A DNA stretch of 64,000 bases from Albibacterium sp035514885 (GCF_035514885.1 NZ_DATJCH010000024.1:186001-250000); one strand, 5' to 3'. Shown: positions 24,897 to 34,477, counted from the stretch's first letter. Notes: generated by a model from the sequence alone, not told the origin. Translations and numbers: made by a program.

Positions 24897-25223
24897 ATGG
24901 AATTGCAAATTAATGACCCGTTTTTTCAGGAAAAGAATAAAGCGATGGATGGTCTGTATAGTGTGTTAGACCCCGAATTGATGGTTAATATAATGGATTT
25001 AGGTTTGGTGTATGATATTGATTTTGCCTCAGAAGGTAAAATAATTATAACGATGACATTAACTACACCAGGTTGTCCAATGGGTGATGCAATCAGTCTT
25101 GGAGTTAAGAACGTCTTAAATGAAGATTTTCCTGATCGCGAGGTTGATATCGATATTGTTTGGGATCCTCAATGGACGGTTGAGAAGGTTTCTGCTGCAG
25201 GGCGTGAGCAGTTAGGCTTTTAA
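24897..25223 (+). CDS. SufT-like metal-sulfur cluster assembly factor (MIP18/DUF59)
   Basis: 108 residues of the MIP18 fold: SVLDPELMVNIMDLGLVYDI (about 22-41) and the loop TLTTPGCPM with the reactive Cys60. The family (SufT, PaaD-like) helps mature Fe-S proteins. The ATG starts two bases after the stop of the membrane protein gene, so coupling is likely. It completes a cluster combining NO detoxification with Fe-S repair and assembly, and is followed by a terminator. Confidence 0.9.
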   Translation: MELQINDPFFQEKNKAMDGLYSVLDPELMVNIMDLGLVYDIDFASEGKIIITMTLTTPGCPMGDAISLGVKNVLNEDFPDREVDIDIVWDPQWTVEKVSAAGREQLGF

Positions 25224-25225
25224 TA

Positions 25226-25262
25226 AAGGATAAAGAGTGATTTATAATCACTCTTTATCCTT
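25226..25262. terminator. Terminator between the NO cluster and ctp
   Basis: Perfect stem AAGGATAAAGAGTGA / TCACTCTTTATCCTT with a 7-nt loop between convergent genes. The T-run is interrupted. Confidence 0.75.
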
Positions 25263-25267
25263 ATCCT

Positions 25268-27424
25268 TTATTTCTTTATAAGAGGTATCATGTCAGCCAT
25301 CACATTCAAGCTTTCATCTTGTACAAAGTCGACTCTCAGATTTTTATCCAAATCTTTATCCTCTGCTTCAAGAGGAAGCTTCCCAGCTAAAACCGCATTC
25401 CTTCTGAGGTTATTTCGAGCGACTGACCTGGCTTCCGCCTCATCCCGTTCTTTTTTAAGCTTAGCCTCTTGAATGGTTACTTCTGTCTCCTTCTCTTTTT
25501 CGTTTAGAAGCTTAATGTCTTCCAGCATATTTTTATATTCAGGAGAGGCTTGCATTCTAGTCTCATGCTTTGATTCCAATGTAGCTATTAAGCTGGATAG
25601 ATTTGCTACAGGTGAATACTTCGTAGGGTTTATGTGATCCCAAGGCAATGCAGCAGGCTCTGAGCTTTCTCCAAATTTATCTGCCGGATAAACCGTTGGG
25701 AATTCTATATCAGGCGTTACCCCCTTATGTTGCGTACTACTACCATTAATTCGATAGAATTTTGCCATTGTAATATTGATTTGGCCAAACTCAGGTGCAC
25801 CGGGAGCTACTTCTTGCTTATCTACATTCTGTGCTTTTAAGAGCAAGCGGTTAGCCGGGCTAATTACACGCGACATATCGATAGCAGACTGAACTGTTCC
25901 CTTTCCATAGCTTTGTGTGCCAAGAATAATGCCACGACCGTAGTCTTGTATCGCAGCTGCAAAGATCTCAGAGGCAGAAGCACTAAAACGGTCTATCATA
26001 ATGCCTAAAGGACCATCATAAGACGTTCCGGGCTCTTCATCTTCATCAACCTCTATCCGGTTACGAGTGTCTCTTACTTGCACTACAGGGCCTGAATCAA
26101 TAAATAGGCCGGTAAGTTCAATGGCCTCAATTAAGGAGCCACCACCATTGCTTCTTAGGTCAATTAACACAGCATCTACCTTTTCTTGCTTAAGTGTATC
26201 CAGTATAAGTTTCACATCGCGTGTTGTACTCTTATAGTTTGGATCCTTGGCATTATAAGCTTTGAAGTCAAGATAAAATCCGGGAATATTAATCAAGCCA
26301 ATTTTGTATTGTTTCCCATCATCTCCTGTAACCATTTTAATTTCCTTCTTCGCAGAAGACTCCTCCATTACGATTTTATCTCTTGTAAGCGAAATGATCT
26401 TAGGTGGTGATGTTAGCTCTTGACCTGCAGGAATAATCTTTAAACGGACAACAGTTCCTTTGGGGCCTTTTATTTTGGCTACGGCATTGTCTAAGCGCCA
26501 GCCAATAATGTCAACAAATTCTTCATTTCCTTGTGCTACACCCACAATACGATCATCAACCTGTAAAGATTTATCTCTAAAAGCAGGACCACCGGGAAGG
26601 ATTTCCATTATCTTCACAACCTCATTATCTAATACCAAACGCGCACCAATACCTTCAAAGGTTCGAGCCATATCCTCATTAAATGCTTGCGCATAACTAG
26701 GGTTAAAGTAATTAGTATGTGGATCGATTGCCCCTGTAAAGGCGTTCATAATAATTTGGAAGGCATCGTTATGGTTAGTCTTTTCAGCTTGTGAAATAAG
26801 ATTCTCGTAACGTTTTGTTAAGGTCTCAATATTCTTTTGCTTATTTTCAACTTCCTCACCTGTTCGACTTAGCTTTAAAGTAAGCATATCGTATTTTACA
26901 CGTTTTCTCCAGCTGTCATCGGCTTCATCTTTAGAAGAGAACCAGTCCTCATTTTTGCGGTTATAGGTATATTTTTCATCTTTTGTAAAGTCGAAATCAC
27001 TTTTAACCTGAGACTCTGCATATTTTAGGCGTTCAAGATATCTTTTTTGATAAACATTGAAGATATAAAACATAGAACTTAAATCACCTTCTTTTAAGTC
27101 ACTTAATATCACGTTTCTATACGATTCAAAATCGTCTATGTCGCTTTTAAGAAAATAGTTTTTCCCTTCATCAAGCGTCTTTATATATTTATCATATATT
27201 TCAGAAGAAAGAGAATCATTAAATGGAACTTTCTTGTAATGAACGGTTTCAAACAAACCCACTAAATCCTTGACAATAACACTTTGCGCAGCATCAGGCT
27301 TTAGCATTCCCGGTCCATCTCCATCAAGATTAACTCGGGGACCTGCACTGCATGAAATCGCCGCAGCCACAAATAGGGCTAAAAACACTTTTTTTAACAT
27401 TTCTTGGAACGATTGATAACTCAT
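25268..27424 (-). CDS. Carboxy-terminal (tail-specific) processing peptidase, Prc/CtpA type S41A
   Basis: A 718-residue envelope Ser/Lys protease. The lipoprotein-like signal ends AAISC (Cys25), so it may be anchored. The order is an N-terminal Prc helical domain (about 40-230), PDZ (about 245-330, IGARLVLDNEVVKIMEILPG), the S41 core with DLRSNGGGSLIEAIELTGLF and FSASASEIFAAAIQDYG (nucleophile Ser region), SYGKGTVQ (catalytic Lys), and a C-terminal DUF3340-like coiled tail. Substrates are typically misfolded or tagged envelope proteins. Length and layout match E. coli Prc. Confidence 0.94.
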   Translation of the reverse strand: MSYQSFQEMLKKVFLALFVAAAISCSAGPRVNLDGDGPGMLKPDAAQSVIVKDLVGLFETVHYKKVPFNDSLSSEIYDKYIKTLDEGKNYFLKSDIDDFESYRNVILSDLKEGDLSSMFYIFNVYQKRYLERLKYAESQVKSDFDFTKDEKYTYNRKNEDWFSSKDEADDSWRKRVKYDMLTLKLSRTGEEVENKQKNIETLTKRYENLISQAEKTNHNDAFQIIMNAFTGAIDPHTNYFNPSYAQAFNEDMARTFEGIGARLVLDNEVVKIMEILPGGPAFRDKSLQVDDRIVGVAQGNEEFVDIIGWRLDNAVAKIKGPKGTVVRLKIIPAGQELTSPPKIISLTRDKIVMEESSAKKEIKMVTGDDGKQYKIGLINIPGFYLDFKAYNAKDPNYKSTTRDVKLILDTLKQEKVDAVLIDLRSNGGGSLIEAIELTGLFIDSGPVVQVRDTRNRIEVDEDEEPGTSYDGPLGIMIDRFSASASEIFAAAIQDYGRGIILGTQSYGKGTVQSAIDMSRVISPANRLLLKAQNVDKQEVAPGAPEFGQINITMAKFYRINGSSTQHKGVTPDIEFPTVYPADKFGESSEPAALPWDHINPTKYSPVANLSSLIATLESKHETRMQASPEYKNMLEDIKLLNEKEKETEVTIQEAKLKKERDEAEARSVARNNLRRNAVLAGKLPLEAEDKDLDKNLRVDFVQDESLNVMADMIPLIKK

Positions 27425-27570
27425 CTTGTTAAATATAACCTTTATCGGGTCCTAATTTTATAGAGACAATTTTGACAATTAAAACCTAATAATTAAAGGA
27501 ATTAAATGTACTAAAAAAAATGAATTACTTCTTTTAGTATAGATCAAATATCCTTTAAGCTATAGTTTTT

Positions 27571-28563
27571 TTACAATAGAATCTGTTTGTTAATAAATTC
27601 TGACTTTAACGTATTGTAGGAACTTAAAGCAAGGGCAGCTTCCGTATAATTACCAGAATCTAAATATACATCTCCCAGGCTATCTTCTATTTCTACCAGT
27701 AAAGTATGCATACCATACTTTATAGCTAAGTCTTTAGCTAATTTGTAATCTGGAATCGCTAAAATGCTGTCACCAATTCGCGTCTTCAATTCAGCAACAT
27801 TAAATAAACTTTGAGCTAAGCCCGTTTCATCTTTATAAATCTTTGCTACATCAATAGCTTGCAGATAAATCCATTTTGCTTCAGTGAATTTCTCTTCTGA
27901 TTCTTTGATAGCTGCCAATGTATTTAATGCATTGACAACATCTGGAAAATATTTGGCTTTTTGCAGTAAAGGAAAACTTCTTTTAATAATTAAGTTATGT
28001 GCGGCAGAATAATTCCCCAATTTAGCTTGAAGCAATGCGATCGATAAATTAAGTAAACCTTCCCTTTGTATGTCTTTTGCTTTCTTAGCCAAGCTCACTA
28101 ATTCATCATAATACTCTAAAGATGTTTGTAGATTTCCCGATTGCTCTTCCAGGATAGCCAGATTCTGCAAAACAATCTGCTGATTGTATAGATCTTTCTC
28201 TAACATAGAGGTATTTAGACTGCTAAGGAACAAAGCTCTCGCTTCAGCAAAATCTCCATTTAATAACTTAATAGTACCTAGTGGCAGATTCGCATTATTG
28301 ATCCTTTTTAATCTATCAGATAGCTCCTGTTTATCTATTAATTGTAAAAGTGTGACTTGTTCTGTCTTCTTTATAAAATATTGATCCTGTAAAATTTCTT
28401 CCTTTGTTTTTGGAGGAGGAAGAATATATACTTCTGGCCCTATTCCCGAAAATTCTTTATTATATTTTACGGGGTGTTTGACATTGGTTTGAGCCAGCGT
28501 GTGATTTGTCCATAAAGCAGATATTATAAATAGTAATGAACAGATCTGAAACACTTTTCTCAT
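27571..28563 (-). CDS. Secreted tetratricopeptide-repeat protein
   Basis: 330 residues with a signal peptide (ends HTLAQ, about residue 25). A helical array of TPR-like units follows from about 90 to 325 (NQQIVLQNLAILEEQSGNLQ, SLEYYDELVSLAKKA, ALNTLAAIKESEEKFTEAKW, SLFNVAELKTRIGDSI, DSLGDVYLDSGNYTEAALAL). It is a periplasmic or surface scaffold protein without a recognised enzyme domain. It stands alone with its own promoter box. Confidence 0.8.
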   Translation of the reverse strand: MRKVFQICSLLFIISALWTNHTLAQTNVKHPVKYNKEFSGIGPEVYILPPPKTKEEILQDQYFIKKTEQVTLLQLIDKQELSDRLKRINNANLPLGTIKLLNGDFAEARALFLSSLNTSMLEKDLYNQQIVLQNLAILEEQSGNLQTSLEYYDELVSLAKKAKDIQREGLLNLSIALLQAKLGNYSAAHNLIIKRSFPLLQKAKYFPDVVNALNTLAAIKESEEKFTEAKWIYLQAIDVAKIYKDETGLAQSLFNVAELKTRIGDSILAIPDYKLAKDLAIKYGMHTLLVEIEDSLGDVYLDSGNYTEAALALSSYNTLKSEFINKQILL

Positions 28564-28600
28564 ACTCGCTTATTAATCAATCTTTTTTGTTTGTGTTATA

Positions 28601-28608
28601 CAAATATA
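28601..28608 (-). promoter_or_regulatory. -7 box of the TPR gene promoter
   Basis: The plus strand reads CAAATATA (TATATTTG toward the gene), an exact match. Leader about 30 nt. Confidence 0.55.
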
Positions 28609-28702
28609 ATTAAATCTACGTAATTAAATGTTATGCTATAAAATGCTAAAATTAAGCATCGCATATTAATCGTATCAGAAATCTATTTCACATAAAATTA
28701 CG

Positions 28703-28710
28703 TATTTTTG
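28703..28710 (+). promoter_or_regulatory. -7 box of the rarA promoter
   Basis: TATTTTTG ends 5 nt before the ATG at 28716. If used, the mRNA starts at or within a few bases of the start codon. Confidence 0.6.
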
Positions 28711-28715
28711 TTTAG

Positions 28716-29996
28716 ATGGCAACACTTCCTCCTTTAGCAGAACGAATGCGCCCGCGTAGTTTAGATAATTATATCGGACAAAAGCATCTGGTAGGACCCA
28801 ATGCAGTACTTCGGAATGCAATCAGCAATAAGAACATTCCTTCTATGATTTTCTGGGGACCTCCAGGTGTCGGAAAAACTACCTTGGCATTTATTATTTC
28901 AAATTCTTTAAACAGACCGTTTTTCAGTTTAAGTGCAATTAATTCTGGTGTAAAGGATATTCGAGAGGTAATCGATAAGGCTCAAGCTGTACAAAGTGCA
29001 GGAGGAGAGCAACCCATTCTATTTATAGATGAGATTCACCGGTTTTCTAAATCGCAGCAAGATTCTCTACTGGGTGCTGTAGAAAAGGGTTTGGTTACTC
29101 TGATTGGTGCAACCACAGAGAATCCTTCTTTTGAGGTGATTTCAGCATTACTTTCACGTTGTCAGGTATATATCTTAAAACCTATTGAGAAAGAAGATCT
29201 CATCCAATTAATTAATACATCACTTCAAGAAGATCTGGTATTAAAGGGCAAAAATATTCAAATCAAGGAATATGAAGCGTTACTTCGTTTGTCTGGAGGA
29301 GATGCCCGTAAGCTCTTAAACTTGTTAGAGCTGGTTTCTAATAGCGAAGAGCTACAGTCAAAGGCAGTCGATAATGAATTGGTATTAAAGCTAGTTCAAC
29401 AGAACCTTGCTTTATACGATAAATCGGGAGAGCAGCATTACGATATTATATCGGCTTTTATCAAATCTATAAGAGGCAGCGATCCGAATGCAGCTGTTTA
29501 TTGGTTAGCACGAATGATTGAAGGTGGAGAAGATCCTAAATTTATTGCACGCAGACTGTTGATTTTAGCTTCTGAAGATATCGGAAATGCTAATCCCAAT
29601 GCATTGTTGTTAGCAAACAATTGTTTTCAAGCCGTATCTGTTATCGGCTGGCCTGAGTCAAGGATTATTTTATCACAAACGGTAACCTATCTGGCTTCAT
29701 CCGCCAAAAGTAATGCAGCATATATGGCAATTAATGAAGCTCAGACATTGGTAAAGCAAACTGGCGATTTACCTGTACCCTTGCATTTAAGAAATGCACC
29801 AACCAAATTAATGAAGAATATTGGTTATGGGAAAGATTATAAGTACTCTCATTCCTATACCGGGAATTTTATAGAGCAGGAGTTCCTTCCGGAACAAATT
29901 AGCGGAACTAAATTATATGATCCGGGAGACAATCAGAGTGAGAATAAATTAAGAGAGAAATTGCGAGCTAATTGGAAAAATAAATATAAGTATTAG
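28716..29996 (+). CDS. rarA: Replication-associated recombination protein A (AAA+ ATPase)
   Basis: A 426-residue AAA+ ATPase of the RarA/MgsA/WRNIP1 family acting at stalled replication forks. The start MATLPPLAERMRPRSLDNYI is family-typical. Walker A GPPGVGKTT lies at 48-56, Walker B ILFIDEIHRF near 105, and sensor and C-terminal tetramerisation domains follow (PNAAVYWLARMIEGGEDP, ARRLLILASEDIGNANP). Its stop overlaps the convergent rnc stop by 4 bases, so the transcripts run into each other. Confidence 0.96.
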   Translation: MATLPPLAERMRPRSLDNYIGQKHLVGPNAVLRNAISNKNIPSMIFWGPPGVGKTTLAFIISNSLNRPFFSLSAINSGVKDIREVIDKAQAVQSAGGEQPILFIDEIHRFSKSQQDSLLGAVEKGLVTLIGATTENPSFEVISALLSRCQVYILKPIEKEDLIQLINTSLQEDLVLKGKNIQIKEYEALLRLSGGDARKLLNLLELVSNSEELQSKAVDNELVLKLVQQNLALYDKSGEQHYDIISAFIKSIRGSDPNAAVYWLARMIEGGEDPKFIARRLLILASEDIGNANPNALLLANNCFQAVSVIGWPESRIILSQTVTYLASSAKSNAAYMAINEAQTLVKQTGDLPVPLHLRNAPTKLMKNIGYGKDYKYSHSYTGNFIEQEFLPEQISGTKLYDPGDNQSENKLREKLRANWKNKYKY

Positions 29997-30727
29997 AGAA
30001 CCTTTAATACTTCGCATGCTTTCTCGGCAGCAATCTTTTCAGCATTCTTTTTGTTATAGTCTTGCCCTACGCCCTTTACTTCGCCATCTATTAATGCTTC
30101 AACGGTAAATAATCTGGAACCCTCATCCTCCTGGTTTTTTACTTTTTGAAATTGGATCTCCTTATTGTTATGTTGGCACCATTCAATTAGTCTGCTTTTG
30201 AAATTAGTTTCAGTGTTCTCAAGCTGATGGATGTCTACTAAAGGATTGATGATTTGAGTTAAAATATAACTTTGGGTTTTTGCATAGCCTTTATCTAAAT
30301 AGATAGCACCTATTAATGCTTCGAAAGCATCTCCAAGTAACGAACTTTGTCTATTATATCCGAACATCTTTGTATCATATTCAATGAGTTCATTTAGACC
30401 CATCTTCTTAGCTAAGATGTTAAGATTAGCTCTGCTCACAATCTTTGAACGCATTTCTGTTAAGAAACCTTCGCCTTTATATGGATATTTTTTGAAGAGT
30501 AAAGTGGCAATTACTGAACCTAAAATAGCATCACCCAAGAATTCTAAGCGTTCGTTGCTGTTTTTGGCATTGCCATTCTCCTTAATGCTTACTGCTACCG
30601 ACTTGTGACGAAATGCCATCCGATAGAGACGCACATTTCCAGGAACAAAACCCAGTAGATTTCTTAAACTCCGAACGTATTTGCGATCGGGAGAAATATA
30701 AAGTTTATAAATTCTGGAAATAGGCAT
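29993..30727 (-). CDS. rnc: Ribonuclease III
   Basis: A 244-residue double-strand-specific endoribonuclease. The nuclease signature NERLEFLGDAILG is at 58-70, the second acidic site is in LLGDAFEALIGAIYLDKG, and a C-terminal dsRNA-binding domain spans about 170-243 (FKSRLIEWCQ, EGSRLFTVEALIDGEVKGVG, KKNAEKIAAEKACEVL). It follows fabF by 50 bases in the acpP-fabF-rnc order conserved in Bacteroidota and many other bacteria. The 3' end overlaps rarA by 4 bases. Confidence 0.96.
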   Translation of the reverse strand: MPISRIYKLYISPDRKYVRSLRNLLGFVPGNVRLYRMAFRHKSVAVSIKENGNAKNSNERLEFLGDAILGSVIATLLFKKYPYKGEGFLTEMRSKIVSRANLNILAKKMGLNELIEYDTKMFGYNRQSSLLGDAFEALIGAIYLDKGYAKTQSYILTQIINPLVDIHQLENTETNFKSRLIEWCQHNNKEIQFQKVKNQEDEGSRLFTVEALIDGEVKGVGQDYNKKNAEKIAAEKACEVLKVL

Positions 30728-30777
30728 TAATCTTTAATAAAATCAATACGTTAAAATATTTCCACAGAAAGAAGTCA

Positions 30778-32031
30778 TTATTCTTCGTATTTCTTGAAGA
30801 TAACAGAGGCATTATGTCCACCAAATCCAAAGGTATTACTTTGTGCAAATTTAATATCTCTCTTCTGAGCTTTATTAAATGTAAAGTTTAACCGAGGATC
30901 TAAATTTGGATCGTCTGTGAAATGATTAATGGTTGGAGGAACCATTCCGTGTTTGATAGCTAGAATACAAGCCATTGATTCAACAGCACCTGCTGCACCT
31001 AATAAATGGCCAGTCATAGATTTTGTTGAACTAATGTTTAATTCGAAAGCGTGTTTTCCAAACAATTCCATAATAGCCTTCGTTTCACTAATATCTCCTA
31101 CCGGCGTCGATGTTCCATGTACATTAATGTAATCAATATCATCGGTAGATATATGAGCGTCTCGCATAGCGTTGGTCATTGCCAGATTGGCACCTAAACC
31201 TTCTGGGTGAGATGCGGTGATATGATGTGCATCTGCACTCATTCCCCCTCCGCTCAGTTCAGCATAGATTTTTGCGCCTCGTGCTTTCGCGTGTTCCAGG
31301 CTTTCCAGAATAATAGTACCTGAGCCCTCGCCGGCAACAAAACCATCGCGGTCTTTGTCAAAAGGACGAGATGCAGTAGCAGGATCATCATTTCTGGTTG
31401 ATAAAGCATGCATTGCATTAAACCCACCTATTCCTGCTTCGTTGATAATGGCTTCAGAACCTCCGCTTACAATGACGTCTGCATATCCGCAACGGATATA
31501 ATTCAGAGAATCAATAAGAGCATTGGTTGAGGAAGCACAGGCCGAAACAGTTGAGAAATTTGGACCATGCAAACCGTATTTCATAGAAATGTGTCCGGGT
31601 GCAATATCCAAAATCATCTTTGGAATAAAGAAAGGATTAAAGCGAGGTGTTCCATCGCTATTCGCGAAGTTGGTTACCTCATCCAAGAATGTCTTAAGCC
31701 CTCCAATTCCTGATCCCCAAATAACACCAATACGATTGGTATCTAATTTGTCAAAATCAAGATTGGCATCTTTAACTGCTTCATCAGTTGATGCAAGAGC
31801 ATAATGTACAAATGGGTCAAGTTTACGAGCTTCTTTCCGATCCATAAAATCTTCCGGATTGAAGTTTTTTACTTCGCAGGCAAAGCGCGTTTTAAATTTA
31901 CTTGCATCAAATCGAGTGATTGGAGCGGCCCCGCTTACTCCTTTGACAAGACTGTCCCAGTATTCTGGAACAGTATTCCCAATAGGGGTAAGCGCGCCGA
32001 GCCCAGTTACAACTACTCTTTTAAGCTCCAT
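30778..32031 (-). CDS. fabF: Beta-ketoacyl-ACP synthase II
   Basis: 417 residues. This condensing enzyme elongates acyl-ACP with malonyl-ACP in fatty acid synthesis. The Cys-His-His triad is visible as VSACASS (Cys nucleophile), HGTSTPVGD and SMTGHLLGAAG. The N-terminus MELKRVVVTGLGALTPIGN is standard. It lies 24 bases after acpP and is co-transcribed with it. Confidence 0.97.
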   Translation of the reverse strand: MELKRVVVTGLGALTPIGNTVPEYWDSLVKGVSGAAPITRFDASKFKTRFACEVKNFNPEDFMDRKEARKLDPFVHYALASTDEAVKDANLDFDKLDTNRIGVIWGSGIGGLKTFLDEVTNFANSDGTPRFNPFFIPKMILDIAPGHISMKYGLHGPNFSTVSACASSTNALIDSLNYIRCGYADVIVSGGSEAIINEAGIGGFNAMHALSTRNDDPATASRPFDKDRDGFVAGEGSGTIILESLEHAKARGAKIYAELSGGGMSADAHHITASHPEGLGANLAMTNAMRDAHISTDDIDYINVHGTSTPVGDISETKAIMELFGKHAFELNISSTKSMTGHLLGAAGAVESMACILAIKHGMVPPTINHFTDDPNLDPRLNFTFNKAQKRDIKFAQSNTFGFGGHNASVIFKKYEE

Positions 32032-32055
32032 GTATCTTTGGCTTAATTAAATTAG

Positions 32056-32292
32056 TTATTTTACATTCTTTTCTAAATAGGTCACCGCTTGACCAACCGT
32101 GCTGATAGTTTCAGCTTGGTCATCAGGGATTGCTACGTTGAACTCTTTTTCGAATTCCATGATTAGTTCTACGGTATCTAATGAATCCGCTCCTAAATCA
32201 TTAGTGAAGGAAGCCTCTGGTGTAACTTCGTTTTCGTCAACACCTAATTTTTCAACGATAATTGCTTTTACTCTTGAAGCGATATCAGACAT
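32056..32292 (-). CDS. acpP: Acyl carrier protein
   Basis: 78 residues, strongly acidic, carrying the phosphopantetheine site Ser37 in GADSLD. It is the acyl carrier of fatty acid synthesis and first gene of acpP-fabF-rnc. Length and sequence are entirely typical. Confidence 0.97.
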   Translation of the reverse strand: MSDIASRVKAIIVEKLGVDENEVTPEASFTNDLGADSLDTVELIMEFEKEFNVAIPDDQAETISTVGQAVTYLEKNVK

Positions 32293-32373
32293 GATTTTTA
32301 TGGTTTAATGTTTAATAAATCAAATGCAAAGAAAAATAAATTAAATCACATATCAAACCTTTTTACGTTTTAA

Positions 32374-32381
32374 CAAAAATA
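32374..32381 (-). promoter_or_regulatory. Possible -7 box of acpP
   Basis: The plus strand reads CAAAAATA (TATTTTTG toward acpP), implying a leader of about 75 nt. Confidence 0.4.
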
Positions 32382-32460
32382 ATAGGTCTGAAATATTATC
32401 TAATTAATCAATTAATAATGTATTTTGTTTTACTACCTTCGTAATTAAACGCAAAGATAG

Positions 32461-32880
32461 TTGAATAAAGTTACTTTAAAATATGAAATCGATCTCAATT
32501 TTATACTAATTGCGATCACCTGTCCCTTAAAAGATTATCGCCTTTGTTATTACATAAATAAGCTAACATCGCTTGATTTACGTAAAACGGAAGACCATGA
32601 AACTTGGATTGGGGATAATACTTCATTATATTTCCCCAAATATAGCTATATAAATACCACTGAAGAAACGGAATTTTACTTAATTGGGAATAAGGGTTGC
32701 GATACAGGGTATTTGCTGCCGGAGCTTCGTGGATCAGATTATTTTTTAATTATAAAGGAGTTTATTGATGATATAGATTTAAAAGCTTTTTATAAAGCAC
32801 TCAATGAAATTCCATATATTGTAGTCGCAACAGAAATTGACCCTCAAAAATTGAAATCCAAAGAAAATCTTGTATTTTAG
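32461..32880 (+). CDS. IPExxxVDY family protein
   Basis: 139 residues of a Bacteroidota-specific family of unknown function, named for a short motif. Here the motif reads LPELRGSDYFLII (about 80-92), keeping P, E, D and Y but not the first I or the V. The N-terminal YEIDLNFILIAITCPLKDYRLCYYINK and C-terminal IPYIVVATEIDP segments also match the family pattern as I remember it. The start is a TTG at 32461; no ATG fits. It lies between divergent acpP and pyk, the usual neighbourhood for this family. Confidence 0.75.
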   Translation: MNKVTLKYEIDLNFILIAITCPLKDYRLCYYINKLTSLDLRKTEDHETWIGDNTSLYFPKYSYINTTEETEFYLIGNKGCDTGYLLPELRGSDYFLIIKEFIDDIDLKAFYKALNEIPYIVVATEIDPQKLKSKENLVF

Positions 32881-32978
32881 CGCACTATTTTCAAGTGTAT
32901 ATAGAACACTATCAGTAGAAACGACAAAAACTCAATAAAAGAATACAATAAACCGCATTAAACGTAGAATATAAGTAT

Positions 32979-34406
32979 ATGAATAAAGTTCAAAAAAGGA
33001 CCAAAATAGTTGCCACATTGGGCCCTGCATCTATTAACAAGATAACGCTTACAAACATGGTGGCTCTTGGTGTAGATGTTTGCAGGCTTAATTTTTCTCA
33101 TGGTAGCCAGGAGGATCATTTAATCGCTATTAAAACAATTCGTGAAATTAGCGAGGAAAATCAGGTCCCGATCGGAATTTTAGCCGATTTACAAGGACCA
33201 AAAATCCGGATAGGGAAAATGAAAGAAGGAGGTGCCCTATTATTAAATGGTAAAAAGGTTACTATTACAACCAAAGAATTAATAGGTGATGAAAATAATA
33301 TTTATATCACTTATGAAAACTTTCCGAATGATGTGTCCTCAAATGAAATTATTCTATTAGATGACGGAAAAATCCAATTGAGAGTCCTTTCTTCAAACCG
33401 TCAAGATACTGTAGAGTGTGAAGTTGTTCATGGAGGCGTCCTTACTTCTAGAAAAGGAGTGAACCTTCCAAACACTAAAATCTCCATTCCAAGCTTAACA
33501 GATGAAGACATTGATAACGTAAACTTTGCTCTCTCTTATGATGTAGAGTGGGTTGCCATGTCATTTGTGCGTTCAGCTGCAGATATTGTACGACTTAGAG
33601 ATCATATTGCTACACAAAATAAAACAGCAAGGATTATTGCTAAAATAGAAAAACCAGAAGCCATTGCTAATATCGATGAGATTATTGCTGCTTCTGATGC
33701 TATTATGGTTGCAAGAGGAGACCTGGGAGTAGAAATGCCAATGGAAGAAGTTCCTGTTTTGCAAAAAATGATTGTTAAGAAATGCCGAGATGCAGCTAAA
33801 CCAGTTGTTATTGCCACTCAAATGCTTGAAAGCATGATAACAACTCCTCGTCCAACACGTGCAGAAGTTAATGACGTAGCTAACTCTGTATTGGATGGTG
33901 CTGATGCGGTAATGTTAAGTGGTGAAACATCTGTAGGGGAGTTTCCGGAGATTGTAATCGAAACAATGTCTAAGGTAATCACCCATGTAGAGAAAACATC
34001 CTATCCTTATTTCGCAGAAAAGAAAAGCAGCTTTGATTCTGAAACACTTGTTTCTGATCATATCTGTGCATCTTCTGTATTCCTTACTCAGAAAACAGGT
34101 GCGAAAGCAATTGCTGCAATGACATCTTCCGGCTATACGGCCTTTGAGATTTCAAGCCATAGACCAGATGCTGATATTTACATCTTTACAAACAAACCAT
34201 CTCTATTAAATACGTTAAGTATTGTTTGGGGTGTAAGCGGATTCTTCTATGATAGCTTTGAAAGTACTGATAACAGCATTAAAGATGTGAATGGTATTCT
34301 AAAGGAAAAAGGTCTTTTAAAAACAGGAGAATTAGTAGTTAATACAGCTTCTATTCCAATTGAGAATAAGGGAAAGACAAATATGATTAAAGTAGCGATT
34401 ATTTAA
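32979..34406 (+). CDS. pyk: Pyruvate kinase
   Basis: 475 residues. The enzyme transfers phosphate from PEP to ADP in the last step of glycolysis. Seen are the N-terminal TKIVATLGPAS, substrate and metal sites in CRLNFSHGSQEDH, ADLQGPKIRIG, the signature IIAKIEKPEAIANIDEI, and VMVARGDLGVEMP. The C-terminal allosteric domain spans about 350-475. It follows the IPExxxVDY gene by 98 bases and ends in a strong terminator. Confidence 0.97.
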   Translation: MNKVQKRTKIVATLGPASINKITLTNMVALGVDVCRLNFSHGSQEDHLIAIKTIREISEENQVPIGILADLQGPKIRIGKMKEGGALLLNGKKVTITTKELIGDENNIYITYENFPNDVSSNEIILLDDGKIQLRVLSSNRQDTVECEVVHGGVLTSRKGVNLPNTKISIPSLTDEDIDNVNFALSYDVEWVAMSFVRSAADIVRLRDHIATQNKTARIIAKIEKPEAIANIDEIIAASDAIMVARGDLGVEMPMEEVPVLQKMIVKKCRDAAKPVVIATQMLESMITTPRPTRAEVNDVANSVLDGADAVMLSGETSVGEFPEIVIETMSKVITHVEKTSYPYFAEKKSSFDSETLVSDHICASSVFLTQKTGAKAIAAMTSSGYTAFEISSHRPDADIYIFTNKPSLLNTLSIVWGVSGFFYDSFESTDNSIKDVNGILKEKGLLKTGELVVNTASIPIENKGKTNMIKVAII

Positions 34407-34421
34407 TCCTATTTAAAACAT

Positions 34422-34457
34422 AAAAAGCCCGGCAAGATCAAATCTTGTCGGGCTTTT
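34422..34457. terminator. pyk/murF terminator
   Basis: Stem AAAAGCCCGGCAAGAT / ATCTTGTCGGGCTTTT (one G-U pair) with a 4-nt loop, A-run before and T-run after. It can act on both convergent genes. Confidence 0.9.
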
Positions 34458-34477
34458 CTTTATGTAATATCAAGTGC

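Noticed and set aside
21133..25223. The NO cluster as horizontally acquired.
   Set aside because: No mobility gene, flanking repeat or obvious shift in composition or codon use relative to neighbours was visible.
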